A stretch of 53,854 nt of DNA from Bacillota bacterium (GTDB lineage: Bacteria > Bacillota > SHA-98 > Ch115 > JABLXJ01), in contig DUMQ01000001.1 in assembly GCA_012839815.1 (NCBI GenBank), forward strand, positions 1-53,854, given 5' to 3'. Positions within the stretch are counted from its first letter, which is position 1, and every line of letters begins with the position of its first letter. A model generated the notes under the pieces. The model searched no databases, was not told the origin of the DNA, and saw nothing but the letters and a program-made list of their open reading frames with translations. This document shows positions 6,535-15,856 of this stretch, piece by piece. The position numbers and the translations under genes are program-made.

Positions 6535-8694
6535 ATGAAAAGCATAAAGACCAAGCTTCTTTTGGCTATCCTGGCCATTATAGTTATCTCAATGGGCTCC
6601 ATTACATTTATTAATTATCGAACCGCCAGTAGCCTTCTAACTGGCGAGACGGAGGATTCGGGGCTAAAGATAGCCAGGCTAGGGGCCGAAAATGTCAGCG
6701 AATGGCTTTCCGCCCGCCTGGTGGAGATGAACTTCCTAGCATCGATGCCGGCGATTCAATCGATGGATTGGAGCCAGCAGGGACCATACCTCAGGGCGAT
6801 CCTGCCAACGCTCGGCAACTATGAGATGGTCGTGATAGCCAGTCCCGATGGTACATACCGGGACCCGCTGGAGGCCGAGGGGAATATAGGGAATGAAGAA
6901 TACTTCAAGAGGGCTCTTTCGGGGACGCCGTACATATCTGATGTGGTGAGCTTCAAGAGCATCGGTGATTCTCTCATAGCGATCGCGGTCCCGATAAATG
7001 GGACCTTTGGCGCTGTCAACGGGGTCCTGGTTGGCTTAATTTCATTAAAGGCTTTTGATAGAATTATTGGCGATATCAAACTCGGTGAGACCGGCCAGAG
7101 CTATCTCGTGGGCGGCGACGGGAGCTTGATCGCGGGCGGGAGTGAGAAAAATCCACATCTCCGCGGCAATTTGTTGGAAAGCAAGGATGCACGCCTTACC
7201 GGAGCTGCAAAGGAGATGGTCGCCGGCAGGAGCGGCATAGCCCGCTACAGTCTGAAAAGCGCGGGCGGCACCAGCGCTGAAATGATGCTGGTCCACGCAC
7301 CCGTTCCCAACACCAGCTGGTCGCTGGCGTTGACTGTTCCCGAGCACGAGATCACACATGAGGCGCGTAAACTGGCCTCCAGCTCACTGATGCTGGTTGT
7401 GATCGGGCTTCTCGCGACGTTTGTAGTCGTCCTCTTGCTTACCAACGCGGTGGCCAGGCCCATCTTGATGATAAAAGACCAGCTGGCAGCCATCGCGGCC
7501 GGCGGTGGTGATCTCACGAAGGAGATAAGGGTTAAGAGCAGCGATGAAACAGGCCAGCTCGCAGGGGCGTTCAACCAGTTCGTGGGGAGCCTGCGGGGCA
7601 TTATCCGCCAGAGCATGGATATCGCCGGGCGGGTTGCGACATCCGGGGAGCAGCTGTCGGCATCGATGGACGAGGCTGTGAAGATAACCCAGCAGATAGC
7701 CACATCCATCGAACAGGTCGCGAAGGGAGCGACCGAGCAATCTGTTGCGGCCCAGGCAACGTCCGGCGCCACAACGGAGATGGGCAGCGCAATCACACAG
7801 ATCGCGAGGGGCGCGGAGGAACAGGCTGCCAGCGCATCTGAAGCAGTTAAAGTTGTCGAGGACATGGTCGAAAACATCCATAAGGCCGTCTCTATGATAC
7901 AGGAGGCAGCCGCAGCAGCCTCGGCCAACGATCGCAGCGCGGCGGCGGGGAGCGAAGCCGTAAGCAAGGTCGTGGCCAACATGTCCGGTATTGAGCGGGT
8001 CGTTGCTGACGCAGCTTCGAGGATAAACCAGCTGGGTGAGCAATCGCAGCAGATAGGGACGATAATCGAGGTTATCGATGATATAGCGGAGCGCACAAAC
8101 CTGCTCGCTCTAAACGCAGCCATCGAGGCCGCGCGCGCCGGGGAGCATGGCCGGGGCTTCGCCGTGGTGGCCGATGAGGTTCGCAAGCTCGCGGAACGCT
8201 CGTCCAAGGCTACAAAGGAGATAGCGGGACTTCTAAGCCATATAACAGGGGGCATATCAGAGGCTGTCAAGGCGATGGTGAAGGGCACTGAAGAGGTCCG
8301 GAATGGTTCCGCGCTCGCCAGGGATGCGGGCAAGGCCCTTGAGGAAATACTGGATGTTACAATTAAAGGCCAGAGGAGCCTGGAACAGGTTGTCGCCTTC
8401 ACAGAGAGCCTTAATGAAGGAGCATCCCGGGTGAGCCAGGCTGTGGAAAGGATCGCGAGCATAGCCCGGGCTAACCTGGAGGCAACCCGGGCCATGGCCA
8501 GGAATAGCGAGCGGGTCGAACAGGATATCGCGAGCATAGCTGCGATTTCGGAGGAGAGCGCGGCAGCGGCAGAGGAGGTCTCGGCCTCGGTAGCCGAGAT
8601 GACCGCGTCGATCAATGAAGTAGCATCAGCAGCGAAGTCGCTGGCACAGCTCAGCGATGAGCTGCGTGCGGTGGCGAATCAGTTTAAGGTGTAG
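6535..8694 (+). CDS. Methyl-accepting chemotaxis protein with extracellular Cache domain
   Basis: This is a membrane receptor that controls CheA kinase. It has a membrane segment at residues 7-27, an extracytoplasmic domain of about 250 residues with dCache-like features ([20 protein letters not shown], then SVVS-type strands), a second membrane segment near 282-306, a HAMP domain near 307-360 and a methyl-accepting coiled coil. The conserved hairpin tip ([20 protein letters not shown], near 512-531) binds CheA/CheW. There is no NWETF-type CheR tether at the C-terminus. The ligand is unknown. GGAGGTGAGGGG precedes ATG 6535. Its stop codon lies at the edge of a dispersed repeat (8692-8751). 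Confidence 0.93.
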   Translation: MKSIKTKLLLAILAIIVISMGSITFINYRTASSLLTGETEDSGLKIARLGAENVSEWLSARLVEMNFLASMPAIQSMDWSQQGPYLRAILPTLGNYEMVVIASPDGTYRDPLEAEGNIGNEEYFKRALSGTPYISDVVSFKSIGDSLIAIAVPINGTFGAVNGVLVGLISLKAFDRIIGDIKLGETGQSYLVGGDGSLIAGGSEKNPHLRGNLLESKDARLTGAAKEMVAGRSGIARYSLKSAGGTSAEMMLVHAPVPNTSWSLALTVPEHEITHEARKLASSSLMLVVIGLLATFVVVLLLTNAVARPILMIKDQLAAIAAGGGDLTKEIRVKSSDETGQLAGAFNQFVGSLRGIIRQSMDIAGRVATSGEQLSASMDEAVKITQQIATSIEQVAKGATEQSVAAQATSGATTEMGSAITQIARGAEEQAASASEAVKVVEDMVENIHKAVSMIQEAAAAASANDRSAAAGSEAVSKVVANMSGIERVVADAASRINQLGEQSQQIGTIIEVIDDIAERTNLLALNAAIEAARAGEHGRGFAVVADEVRKLAERSSKATKEIAGLLSHITGGISEAVKAMVKGTEEVRNGSALARDAGKALEEILDVTIKGQRSLEQVVAFTESLNEGASRVSQAVERIASIARANLEATRAMARNSERVEQDIASIAAISEESAAAAEEVSASVAEMTASINEVASAAKSLAQLSDELRAVANQFKV

Positions 8695-8751
8695 AGATGC
8701 GAGACACCCTACGCGAGTGCCAAAGCAGAGATTTTTGCGCGCTAACTTAGG
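8692..8751 (-). repeat. Dispersed intergenic repeat, copy 1 (reverse orientation)
   Basis: Read on the minus strand, 8751 to 8692 runs CCTAAGTTAGCGCGCAAAAA ... GGCACTCGCGTAGGG, then TGTCTCGCATCTCTAC. It matches the copies at 11561, 44363 and 53455 over most of its length, best the one at 44363. This copy ends at CTCTAC, where it supplies the TAG stop (8692-8694) of the chemoreceptor gene. Confidence 0.8.
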
Positions 8752-8797
8752 AATAAGGGGTGGCCGAGAGGTAACCGGAGAGAACGGGGGGATAAGT

Positions 8798-9280
8798 ATG
8801 GGAGAGGCTGCAGCAGCGGAGGCCGTGGAGAGGCAGCTGGTGGTCTTCAAGCTCGGGGACGAGGATTATGGTATTGATATCGGCAGCGTGCGCGAGATCA
8901 TAACAGTGCAGCGTATAACGCGGGTTCCGCGGGCGCCCGATTTTATCGAAGGAATAATAAACCTGCGCGGGAACGTCATACCGGTGATCGACCTTCGCAA
9001 GCGATTTGAACTGCCTGTTGTGGAGCATACGAGGGATACGAGGATCGTCGTGGTGGAGATTGGCGAGCATACGCTCGGAGTTGTGGTGGATGCGGTTTCG
9101 GAGGTGCTCAGGATACCCTCGGATTCCATAGAGCCGCCTTCGTCTATTGTCGTCGATGTTGATTCTCAGTTTATAGAGGGTATCGCGCGGCTTGAGGAGA
9201 GATTGATCATCCTTCTCAACATGGATAGACTCCTCGATAAGAGAGAAGTCGACGAGCTTGCGGAAGTGGAAGAAGCGTAA
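8798..9280 (+). CDS. cheW: Chemotaxis coupling protein CheW
   Basis: CheW links receptors to CheA. The 160-residue product is a single CheW (SH3-like) domain: VVFKLGDEDYGIDIGSVREI, then RVPRAPDFIEGIINLRGNVI and PVIDLRKRF, the family signature, with FIEGIARLEERLIILLNMDR near the end. ATG 8798 is chosen because GGGGGGA stands 6 bases before it; an in-frame upstream start at 8657 would run back into mcp and the repeat. It lies between mcp and cheA and is probably cotranscribed with them. Confidence 0.95.
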   Translation: MGEAAAAEAVERQLVVFKLGDEDYGIDIGSVREIITVQRITRVPRAPDFIEGIINLRGNVIPVIDLRKRFELPVVEHTRDTRIVVVEIGEHTLGVVVDAVSEVLRIPSDSIEPPSSIVVDVDSQFIEGIARLEERLIILLNMDRLLDKREVDELAEVEEA

Positions 9281-9352
9281 AGATTAGGATGGAAGCACCG
9301 GGACCGCAAACAACGAGAGTAGGAAGAGTCGGGAATAACAGGGGAGATATCT

Positions 9353-11533
9353 ATGGAGTTTGACGGGAACTTGACCCCCGAGGAAACCAAGGTATTCCTG
9401 GACGAGGCGGAAGAACTCCTTGATATCCTCGAGCGGGATATCCTGCGTCTTGAGGAGGAATCTGATAACGAGGATCTCCTCCAGGAGATATTCCGCGCAG
9501 CTCACACCCTTAAAGGATCAGCAGCGACCCTGGGCCATCAGAGGCTTACGGCGCTCACGCACGCTGTTGAGGGGATATTTGACAAGCTCAGGAGCCACCA
9601 GATCGAGGTGGTGGGAGGCCTTGTCGACTTGCTATTTTCAGCGCTCGACCTTATGCGGGCGCTTGTGGACGAGGTGAGGACGGGAGAGGAGGCCTCAGTA
9701 GATTTGCTCGGGGTCACGCTCGCCAGGCTCAGACAGGTCGTAGAACGCGGGGGTGAACCAGGTGAACCGGATATGCCGGGCCTTCCGGGCACACCTGCTG
9801 CGCCGGACATCGCGGCTGAGCCGGGTGATAGGGTGGTGCGCGGATCAAGCGAGAGCACGTGGGAGCAGCTGCGCCAGGGGGTTAAAGACGGTTACGAAGC
9901 TTTGCGCATCTCCGTAGAGCTTGCTCCGGATAGTATAATGCCTGCAGTCAGGGCTTACCAGGTCATCCTTGCTCTGAGCGAACACGGTAAAGTCGTTGAG
10001 TCTAACCCGAGCTTGGATGAGATTGATGAAGAAAAGGTGGGCAATCACATAGACATATTGTTCTTGACGCAGGCACCGCGCGAGACTTTGCGCCAGGCCA
10101 TCATCGCTATCCCCGATGTGATGAGGGTGGATATTCGCCGCCTGCAGGTGAGTGATGGGGACATCATACCTGAGCCGGTTGTGACCAGGCCCGCAACAAC
10201 GGGCGCTCTCGAATCCGGCGTGGATGATTCGAAATCAACAGGGGCAACGGGGATAGCTACAGGGATAGCCCCAGGGACGGTAACGGGGACGCCTGGGGCG
10301 GCCGGGGCGAACGGTGGCCTCCGGATGTCGTCGTCGGCGGTGCGCAGCGTGCGCGTGGATGTGAAGCTGCTCGATGAGCTTATGAACCTGGTGGGGGAGC
10401 TTGTAATCGACCGGACGCGGTTGACCCAAATTCTGCAAGGTCTTGCGAGCAGAGGGGATAATGCGGACCTCACCGAGGAATTGAATCTTACCGCGAGTCA
10501 TATAGGCCGGACGACCAGCCAGCTCCAAGAGGAGATCATGAAGGCGCGGATGCTGCCGCTGGATAGTATTTTTAAGAAGTTTCCACGCATGGTCCGGGAT
10601 CTCGCGCAGAGCGCGGGAAAGCAGGTGGAGTTCATCATCGAAGGGGAGGAAACCGAGCTTGACAGGTCCGTCCTTCAAGAGATCGGCGACCCTTTGATCC
10701 ACCTCTTGAGGAATGCCGTCGATCATGGGATCGAGCCGCCCGAGGAGCGTGTTAGGGCCGGTAAGAGCCCATCCGGCACGATAAGACTCTCCGCCTGCCA
10801 CAGGGAGAATCAAATATTCATAACTGTTTCGGATGACGGTGCCGGAATCGATCCTGCCCGCGTCCAGGAGTCGGCGATTCGAAAGGGCTTGATCAGCCCG
10901 GAGGTCGCGGCGCGCATGTCAAGGGACGAGGCCCTTGAGCTGATCTTCCTGCCCGGCCTGAGCACGGCCAGGAAGGTGAGCGAGGTTTCGGGCCGGGGCG
11001 TTGGAATGGACGTGGTCAAGAAGAATATAGAGAGGGTAAACGGGTCAATCGAGATCAAGACTGAGGTTGGCAAGGGCACCACCTTTAATATAAGATTGCC
11101 GCTCACGCTTGCGATCCTCAGGGCGCTCCTGGTTGGTATCGGCGAGTGCATCTACGCGATTCCTCTTTCCTCGATCCTCGAGATCATAAAGCTCAACTCA
11201 AGCGAACTACATATGGTCAAGGGGCAGGAGGTCGTGGCCCTGCGCGATAGGGTGTTCCCCCTGGTCAGGCTCAGGGAATTCTTCTACGGCAATGAGTGCC
11301 ACGGGACTGATGAATTCATCGTCATAGTGAATACCGGCGGCAGAGAGGTTGGGTTGACCGTGGAGGCGCTCATCGGGGAGCAGGAGGTCGTCTTAAAGAG
11401 CCTGGGCGGGCTGATCGGCGAGGTCCCGGGGATAGCGGGCGCAACCATCCTCGGTGACGGGAGCGTTGCCTTGATATTGGACATTCCGGGACTCATGAGG
11501 GGCGTACCCAAGTCTGAAGCTATAGCAGTCTGA
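9353..11533 (+). CDS. cheA: Chemotaxis histidine kinase CheA
   Basis: CheA autophosphorylates and passes phosphate to CheY and CheB. Domain order: Hpt (1-110, phospho-acceptor H51 in AAHTLKGSA), a P2-like response-regulator docking domain (about 165-270), a dimerisation helix pair (about 325-395, starting SVRVDVKLLDELMNLVGELV), the HATPase (N box NAVDHGIEPPEER near 453, G1 DDGAGID, G2 GRGVGMDVV, then GKGTTFNIRLPLTLAI) and a C-terminal CheW-like domain (about 580-720). Two low-complexity linkers rich in Gly/Pro/Thr/Ala flank P2 (near 137-160 and 283-320). The length of 726 residues is typical. GGGGAGA precedes ATG 9353. Confidence 0.95.
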   Translation: MEFDGNLTPEETKVFLDEAEELLDILERDILRLEEESDNEDLLQEIFRAAHTLKGSAATLGHQRLTALTHAVEGIFDKLRSHQIEVVGGLVDLLFSALDLMRALVDEVRTGEEASVDLLGVTLARLRQVVERGGEPGEPDMPGLPGTPAAPDIAAEPGDRVVRGSSESTWEQLRQGVKDGYEALRISVELAPDSIMPAVRAYQVILALSEHGKVVESNPSLDEIDEEKVGNHIDILFLTQAPRETLRQAIIAIPDVMRVDIRRLQVSDGDIIPEPVVTRPATTGALESGVDDSKSTGATGIATGIAPGTVTGTPGAAGANGGLRMSSSAVRSVRVDVKLLDELMNLVGELVIDRTRLTQILQGLASRGDNADLTEELNLTASHIGRTTSQLQEEIMKARMLPLDSIFKKFPRMVRDLAQSAGKQVEFIIEGEETELDRSVLQEIGDPLIHLLRNAVDHGIEPPEERVRAGKSPSGTIRLSACHRENQIFITVSDDGAGIDPARVQESAIRKGLISPEVAARMSRDEALELIFLPGLSTARKVSEVSGRGVGMDVVKKNIERVNGSIEIKTEVGKGTTFNIRLPLTLAILRALLVGIGECIYAIPLSSILEIIKLNSSELHMVKGQEVVALRDRVFPLVRLREFFYGNECHGTDEFIVIVNTGGREVGLTVEALIGEQEVVLKSLGGLIGEVPGIAGATILGDGSVALILDIPGLMRGVPKSEAIAV

Positions 11534-11560
11534 AATAGTCTAATGGCGTCTAATGGCGCT

Positions 11561-11670
11561 AAGCTAAGTTAGTCTGTATAAACCTTTGTCCTTTTCTGCA
11601 CGCGTGTAGGGCGCCTCGCATCTCTCCGCCCGGCGAACGCGGCCGGGGGACAGGGGGATTAACTTAGCTT
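11561..11670 (+). repeat. Dispersed intergenic repeat, copy 2, with terminal inverted repeats
   Basis: This 110-bp segment between cheA and cheY is bounded by perfect 11-bp inverted ends, AAGCTAAGTTA (11561-11571) and TAACTTAGCTT (11660-11670). Its middle carries the family core GTAGGGCGCCTCGCATCTCT (11606-11625) and a GC-rich right half (CCGCCCGGCGAACGCGGCC). The ends and size look like a small non-autonomous element (MITE-like). No clear target-site duplication is visible. Just before it, GTCTAATGGC occurs twice in tandem (11539-11558). Confidence 0.75.
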
Positions 11671-11691
11671 GGTATCAGGGGTGGGGGGAGA

Positions 11692-12048
11692 ATGGGCAAG
11701 ATCCTTGTAGTTGATGATGCAGCTTTTATGCGCATGAGGGCCGTAAAGCTTCTCCAGGAAAACGGCTACGAGGTAATTGAGGCATCCAACGGCGCCGAGG
11801 CCGTAGAGAAGTACATAAGCGAGCGCCCTGATGCCGTCTTGATGGATATAACCATGCCTGTCATGGACGGTATAACTGCCGTAAAGGAAATAAAGAAGAT
11901 AGATAACGATACCAAGATAATTATGTGTAGTGCCCTCGGGCAGCAGTCGATGGTCCTGGATGCCATAAAAGCCGGCGCGAAGGACTTCGTAGTCAAGCCA
12001 TTTCAGCCTGATAGGATTCTCGCAGCCGTGAAGAAATTCGTGGGTTAG
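11692..12048 (+). CDS. cheY: Chemotaxis response regulator CheY
   Basis: A stand-alone receiver domain of 118 residues. The acidic pocket is D8-D9, the phospho-acceptor D52 (VLMDITMPVMDG), the switch residues are S80 (MCSALG) and K102 (VVKPF). CheY-P binds FliM and alters motor rotation. GGGGTGGGGGGAG precedes ATG 11692. It is separated from cheA by a repeat element, which could carry or disturb expression signals. The MCSALGQQSMV region is that of Bacillus/Thermotoga-type CheY. Confidence 0.93.
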   Translation: MGKILVVDDAAFMRMRAVKLLQENGYEVIEASNGAEAVEKYISERPDAVLMDITMPVMDGITAVKEIKKIDNDTKIIMCSALGQQSMVLDAIKAGAKDFVVKPFQPDRILAAVKKFVG

Positions 12049-12109
12049 CCAGGATTACGGGTTGAGTTTGGGACAGGACGAGTTTAGGGTCGAGGCGGTA
12101 TGAATTTCG

Positions 12110-13186
12110 ATGGGGAAAATCAGGGTGCTCATTGCGGACGATTCCGCTTTTATGCGCAAGGTTATATCCAAGATGGTCGCGAGCGATCCTGACATGGAGG
12201 TTGTAGCCACGGCGCGCGACGGGGGCGACGCCCTGGATAAGATCAAGGCTTTGCTCCCGGATGTCGTTACCCTCGATGTTCAAATGCCCAAGGTGGACGG
12301 GCTTACGGCCTTGAAGCTCATAATGAGCGAGGTGCCGACGCCTGTTGTGATGCTAAGCAGTCTGACTCAGGAGAACGCTGAGATTACCATGGAGGCCCTG
12401 CGACTTGGAGCGGTTGATTTCGTGCCGAAGCCCTCAGGCACGATTTCCCTCGATATCGAGAAGGTGCGGGATCAGCTTCTGGCCAAAATACGTATAGCGC
12501 GCCGGGCCAAGCTGTTTCCCGATCGCATGCGCCGTTCACTCCGGGCCCAGGCCGGGGGGCCGGGGAGGGTTGCGGCGCGGGGCCTGATCGTAACCCCGGG
12601 GCCCGTGGGGAGTGCGCCCGAGAACCTTGTAGTCATCGGGAGCTCAACGGGGGGACCCGGGGCGCTGCAGGAGGTGATTCCCCGTCTTCCGGGCGACCTT
12701 GATGCCGGCGTCCTGGTGGTCCAGCATATGCCTCCGGGCTTCACCAAATCCCTTGCCATGCGGCTCGACGAGATTTCGCCTCTGAGTATCAAAGAGGGTG
12801 AGGACGGCGAGCCGATTTCGCGGGGGAAGGTGATTGTGGCGCCGGGAGGCATGCATATGGTCGTGGAGCCGGATAGGACCATAGCTTTAAATGGGGGCCC
12901 GCCCTTACACGGAGTGCGGCCCGCCATTGACATAACCCTCGAGTCGGCTGTACCCGTATTTGGGCGTCGAATCGTCGGTGTGATCCTCACCGGGATGGGC
13001 ATGGACGGGGCCAGGGGGATGGCCATGCTCAAGAAGTCCGGGGGGAAGACGATCGTCCAGGACGAAGAGACCTCGGTTGTATACGGGATGCCTCGCGCCG
13101 TGGTGGAGATGGGGAATGCCGACAGGATTGTTCCGTTAGATAATGTCGCCGACGCCATCATAGAGGCTGTAAGCGAGATCCACTAA
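12110..13186 (+). CDS. cheB: Chemotaxis-specific protein-glutamate methylesterase CheB
   Basis: CheB removes methyl groups from receptor glutamates and deamidates glutamines. An N-terminal receiver domain carries D56 (VTLDVQMPKVDG) and K-P near residues 106-107. After a linker, the methylesterase domain (about 165-355) shows the catalytic triad: S179 in GSSTGGPGA, H206 in VQHMPPGFT and D299 in GMGMDGARGM. Length 358 residues is normal. ATG 12110 follows GAGGCGG by about 11 bases. It pairs with cheR, which follows after 156 bases. Confidence 0.95.
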   Translation: MGKIRVLIADDSAFMRKVISKMVASDPDMEVVATARDGGDALDKIKALLPDVVTLDVQMPKVDGLTALKLIMSEVPTPVVMLSSLTQENAEITMEALRLGAVDFVPKPSGTISLDIEKVRDQLLAKIRIARRAKLFPDRMRRSLRAQAGGPGRVAARGLIVTPGPVGSAPENLVVIGSSTGGPGALQEVIPRLPGDLDAGVLVVQHMPPGFTKSLAMRLDEISPLSIKEGEDGEPISRGKVIVAPGGMHMVVEPDRTIALNGGPPLHGVRPAIDITLESAVPVFGRRIVGVILTGMGMDGARGMAMLKKSGGKTIVQDEETSVVYGMPRAVVEMGNADRIVPLDNVADAIIEAVSEIH

Positions 13187-13342
13187 GCCACTGTGCGCTG
13201 AGAACCTTGCGCTGTGTACTATGCACTGTTCAAGAGGCCGCCAGGCTTTTCAAGCCGACGAGTGAGTAGCCGGTGCGCGCCGGCCGGGCGGGTGCAGCGG
13301 AGGGGAACGAGTATCTAAGGGCATCGAAGGGGAAAACAGCAT

Positions 13343-14128
13343 ATGGGATTCAACGAATTCGATTATTTTCGCTACAAGGTCTCGGCCCTCACCGGGGTGG
13401 ATTTGAATTCATATAAGGGGCCGTTGATGGAGCGAAGGCTCAAGACCTTGATGACCAGGCTGGGGATCGATAGTTACCTGGCATACGCCAGGCTCCTGGA
13501 ACAGGATGATGCCAGGCGGGAAGAGTTCAAGAGCTGGTTTACGATAAATGTCTCTGAGTTCTTTAGAAACCCTGATAAGTTCGAGGAGCTGCAAAATGTT
13601 TTCATCCCCTATCTCCTTAAGAGGAGCCCGAGCCTGAAAGTATGGAGCGCGGGCACCTCAAATGGGAGCGAGGCGTATTCCGTGGCCATAATTCTTAAGG
13701 AGACGACACCGTTCGGGCGACATCAAGTCCTGGCGACTGATGTGGATAAGGAGATCCTGGAGGTGGCGCGCCTCGGCGTATACAAGGAGCGGGACCTGGT
13801 TAATGTAAGCCCTGAGCGGCTCAAAACCTTCTTTGAACCTCATCCTGATGGTTACCGCGTCAGGGAAAGCATCCGGAGGATGGTTACCCTCCGCCAGCAA
13901 GACCTTCTCAAGGATGAGTTCGAGACGAACCTGGATTTAATCCTATGCCGCAATGTCGTGATCTATTTCACGGAACCGGCAAAGAATGAGGTATTCCAGA
14001 AGTTCAGCAGGTCGTTGAAGCCCGGAGGGATTCTCTTTGTCGGCGCAACTGAGAGCATAATCAATCCGAGCCAGATCGGCCTGGAGATCGTATCGCCCTT
14101 TTTTTATCGCAAAATTGAAGACAGGTAA
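13343..14128 (+). CDS. cheR: Chemotaxis protein methyltransferase CheR
   Basis: CheR transfers methyl groups from S-adenosylmethionine to receptor glutamates. The N-terminal helical domain (FDYFRYKVSALTGVDLNSYK, then RRLKTLMTRLGI) and NVSEFFRNPDKFEEL lead into the Rossmann-like core: SLKVWSAGTSNGSEAYSVAI is the SAM loop, VLATDVDKEIL binds the ribose, and LDLILCRNVVIYF is the usual active-site strand. The SAM loop has T-S-N-G-S-E-A where most CheR have C-S-T/N-G-E-E-P, a modest departure. 261 residues, ATG 13343 after GAAGGGGAAAACAGC. Confidence 0.94.
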   Translation: MGFNEFDYFRYKVSALTGVDLNSYKGPLMERRLKTLMTRLGIDSYLAYARLLEQDDARREEFKSWFTINVSEFFRNPDKFEELQNVFIPYLLKRSPSLKVWSAGTSNGSEAYSVAIILKETTPFGRHQVLATDVDKEILEVARLGVYKERDLVNVSPERLKTFFEPHPDGYRVRESIRRMVTLRQQDLLKDEFETNLDLILCRNVVIYFTEPAKNEVFQKFSRSLKPGGILFVGATESIINPSQIGLEIVSPFFYRKIEDR

Positions 14129-14182
14129 AGGCCTTTTACCAGGCAGAGACAGTGAACGTTAAATGAGACAGGGGGGGTTCTG

Positions 14183-14716
14183 GTGAAGGTAGAATTCGTG
14201 AATCCTTTTTTGTCAGCAGCATTTCATGTCCTGGAGACGGAGGTCCAGGCCAAGATCGACCGGGGAGATCTCTCTATCGAGGAATCCCAATTTACAAGCA
14301 AGGATATTACCGTCATGATCGGGGTTGTCGGGAAGGTCAGGGGCATAGTCATGTATAGTATGTCCGAGGAGACCGCCAAGAAACTCGTGAGTGTCATGTT
14401 GGGGCAGCCGGTGGAGACTTTCGATAGCATGGCTGAGAGCGCAATCAGCGAGATTGGGAACGTGATTACCGGGGGAGCAAGCGCCGAGCTCGAGAAGGCC
14501 GGCTACGCATGTCGCATCTCGCCGCCAACCCTTATCATGGGCGCAAAAACCGTGATCTCGACGATTAATATTAAGCGTCTTGTGGTTCCGCTCAAGACCC
14601 AGTACGGGGAAATAGAGGTGAGCATCGCGCTGGAGGAGGCGAAATCCAACCCCTCTGCTGACCTGATGAAGAGCACGGTTCAAATTCGTGATGCGGTGAG
14701 CGCGATCGCCCATTGA
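14183..14716 (+). CDS. cheX: CheY-P phosphatase CheX
   Basis: CheX belongs to the CheC/CheX/FliY phosphatase family and dephosphorylates CheY-P. The 177-residue product has MKVEFVNPFLSAAFHVLETE, then VMIGVVGKVRGIVMYSMSEE, and the single phosphatase helix SAISEIGNVITGGASAELEK with the E-x2-N pair that inserts into the CheY active site. CheX has one such helix where CheC has two. GTG 14183 is preceded by a run of seven G. It ends the che block, 51 bases before a strong terminator, and is the only CheY-P phosphatase in the window. Confidence 0.9.
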   Translation: MKVEFVNPFLSAAFHVLETEVQAKIDRGDLSIEESQFTSKDITVMIGVVGKVRGIVMYSMSEETAKKLVSVMLGQPVETFDSMAESAISEIGNVITGGASAELEKAGYACRISPPTLIMGAKTVISTINIKRLVVPLKTQYGEIEVSIALEEAKSNPSADLMKSTVQIRDAVSAIAH

Positions 14717-14766
14717 ACGATCGCCGGCATAAGTCTTTGCCCGGTGTCGCTTGCCAATGGGATAAT

Positions 14767-14800
14767 GGATGGGAATTTTTTTCCCATCCTTTTTATTTTC
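14767..14800 (+). terminator. Rho-independent terminator after cheX
   Basis: GGATGGGAA (14767-14775), a short T loop, TTCCCATCC (14781-14789), followed by TTTTTTATTTTC. A perfect 9-bp stem with a U-rich tail, the clearest terminator in the window. It separates the chemotaxis block from the flagellar block. Confidence 0.95.
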
Positions 14801-14827
14801 ATCGCTCCTATTTTCCCCTCTTCCCTT

Positions 14828-14869
14828 GGTGGCGGACTGTAAATCGCCTGGTGGCAGGCTGCAAATCGC
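14828..14869 (+). repeat. Pair of 20-bp direct repeats upstream of flgB
   Basis: GGTGGCGGACTGTAAATCGC (14828-14847) and GGTGGCAGGCTGCAAATCGC (14850-14869) differ at 3 of 20 positions and are spaced by exactly 22 bp, about two helical turns. They lie between the cheX terminator and flgB, where the promoter of the flagellar run should be. They could be an operator pair or a plain duplication. I saw no confident SigA or SigD promoter here. Confidence 0.6.
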
Positions 14870-14888
14870 GCGGGAGAGGTGGATAACC

Positions 14889-14996
14889 ATGTGGCATCAT
14901 ATTTGCTTAAATATGCCCTCGGGTAGAGTTGCTTTGAAAAGGGATGCCCCGGGAAGGGGCGGCAACGGGTGGGATGGCGGGAGGAGGATTTCATGA
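14889..14996 (+). CDS. Possible 35-residue leader peptide before flgB
   Basis: A short frame opens at ATG 14889 after GGGAGAGGTGG and its TGA (14994-14996) overlaps the flgB start codon as ATGA. The peptide MWHHICLNMPSGRVALKRDA... ends basic and glycine-rich and resembles nothing I know. The good ribosome binding site and stop/start overlap are consistent with translational coupling; a chance frame is equally possible. Confidence 0.25.
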   Translation: MWHHICLNMPSGRVALKRDAPGRGGNGWDGGRRIS

Positions 14997-15361
14997 GCAA
15001 CGGACTTTTCGGCGATATCACCTTCATGGTCCTGTCGAAGGCCCTCGATGGCCTGTCCCTCAGGCACGAGGTTATATCAAATAATATAGCGAATGTCAAT
15101 ACCCCTGGTTTCAAGGCGGGCGAGGTTAATTTCGAGGAAGCGCTGAGATCGGCTCTTAATGAAGGGGAAGCGGCCCTTGCCCGGTTCCAGCCGCAAGTTG
15201 AAGTCGCCCCCCTTACCTACCGGGTCGACCAGAATAGTGTGGATATCGACCGCGAGATGGGAAAGCTCGCGGATAATGCGCTGACGTATAGCGCAGTTGC
15301 AGAACTGGTTTCGGCCAGGTTCAGGATCCTGAGCACAGCCATAAGCGAAGGGAGAAAGTAG
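14993..15361 (+). CDS. flgB: Flagellar basal-body rod protein FlgB
   Basis: FlgB forms part of the proximal rod and is exported by the flagellar secretion system. The 122-residue protein has the rod/hook N-terminal signature [26 protein letters not shown] and a C-terminal heptad region ([20 protein letters not shown]) that forms the other half of the D0 coiled coil. ATG 14993 is chosen because GGAGGAGG stands 5 bases before it; an in-frame GTG at 14969 would add eight residues. It is the first gene of a flagellar run that continues for about 25 kb. Confidence 0.95.
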   Translation: MSNGLFGDITFMVLSKALDGLSLRHEVISNNIANVNTPGFKAGEVNFEEALRSALNEGEAALARFQPQVEVAPLTYRVDQNSVDIDREMGKLADNALTYSAVAELVSARFRILSTAISEGRK

Positions 15362-15365
15362 CAGG

Positions 15366-15842
15366 ATGAGCGTTTTTTCTTCAATAATGATAAGCTCCTC
15401 GGGCCTCACGGCCGAGCGCCTGCGGATGGACGTTATAGCCAATAATATAGCGAATGCCAACACAACCCGGACGCCTGCCGGCGGTCCTTACAGGAGACAG
15501 CAGGTTTTATTCAGCGCCGTTGCAGCACAATACGGGCTCAACCGCGATTGGTCCGAGGGTGGGACCGGAGGAGCCTGGGCGCCTGGACCTGGCCAGGGCA
15601 CCGGAGTACGTGGTGGGGTTGTTGTAGTAGGCATTATTGAGGATCCATCCCCCCTGAGGATGGTCTACGACCCGGGTCATCCTGATGCCGATGCCCGGGG
15701 ATATGTGGCCATGCCCAATGTGGATGTTATCAAAGAAATGGTGGATATGATATCGGCGACGCGCGCTTACGAGGCGAATGTCACTGCCATAAATGCGGCG
15801 AAGTCTATGGCTCAGAAAGCCCTTGAAATAGGGCGGGCATAA
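15366..15842 (+). CDS. flgC: Flagellar basal-body rod protein FlgC
   Basis: FlgC is a proximal rod subunit. Residues 1-45 carry the rod signature ([35 protein letters not shown]) and the C-terminus has the FlgC block [20 protein letters not shown], then [20 protein letters not shown]. At 158 residues it is slightly longer than average because of a Gly-rich insertion near 55-80 ([18 protein letters not shown]). It starts 4 bases after flgB. Confidence 0.95.
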   Translation: MSVFSSIMISSSGLTAERLRMDVIANNIANANTTRTPAGGPYRRQQVLFSAVAAQYGLNRDWSEGGTGGAWAPGPGQGTGVRGGVVVVGIIEDPSPLRMVYDPGHPDADARGYVAMPNVDVIKEMVDMISATRAYEANVTAINAAKSMAQKALEIGRA

Positions 15843-15856
15843 GGGGGCTGAATTAT

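Noticed and set aside
7245-8615. Long open frame (456 codons) on the minus strand inside the chemoreceptor gene
   Set aside because: It is the antisense shadow of the Ala/Ser/Glu-rich coiled coil; the translation is Ser/Ala/Ile/Thr-rich with no motif and the plus-strand product is a clear MCP.
13187-13342. Repetitive-looking gap between cheB and cheR
   Set aside because: Only loose TGCGCTG-like similarities and a 5-bp GGCTT/AAGCC hairpin; nothing supportable beyond the cheR ribosome binding site.
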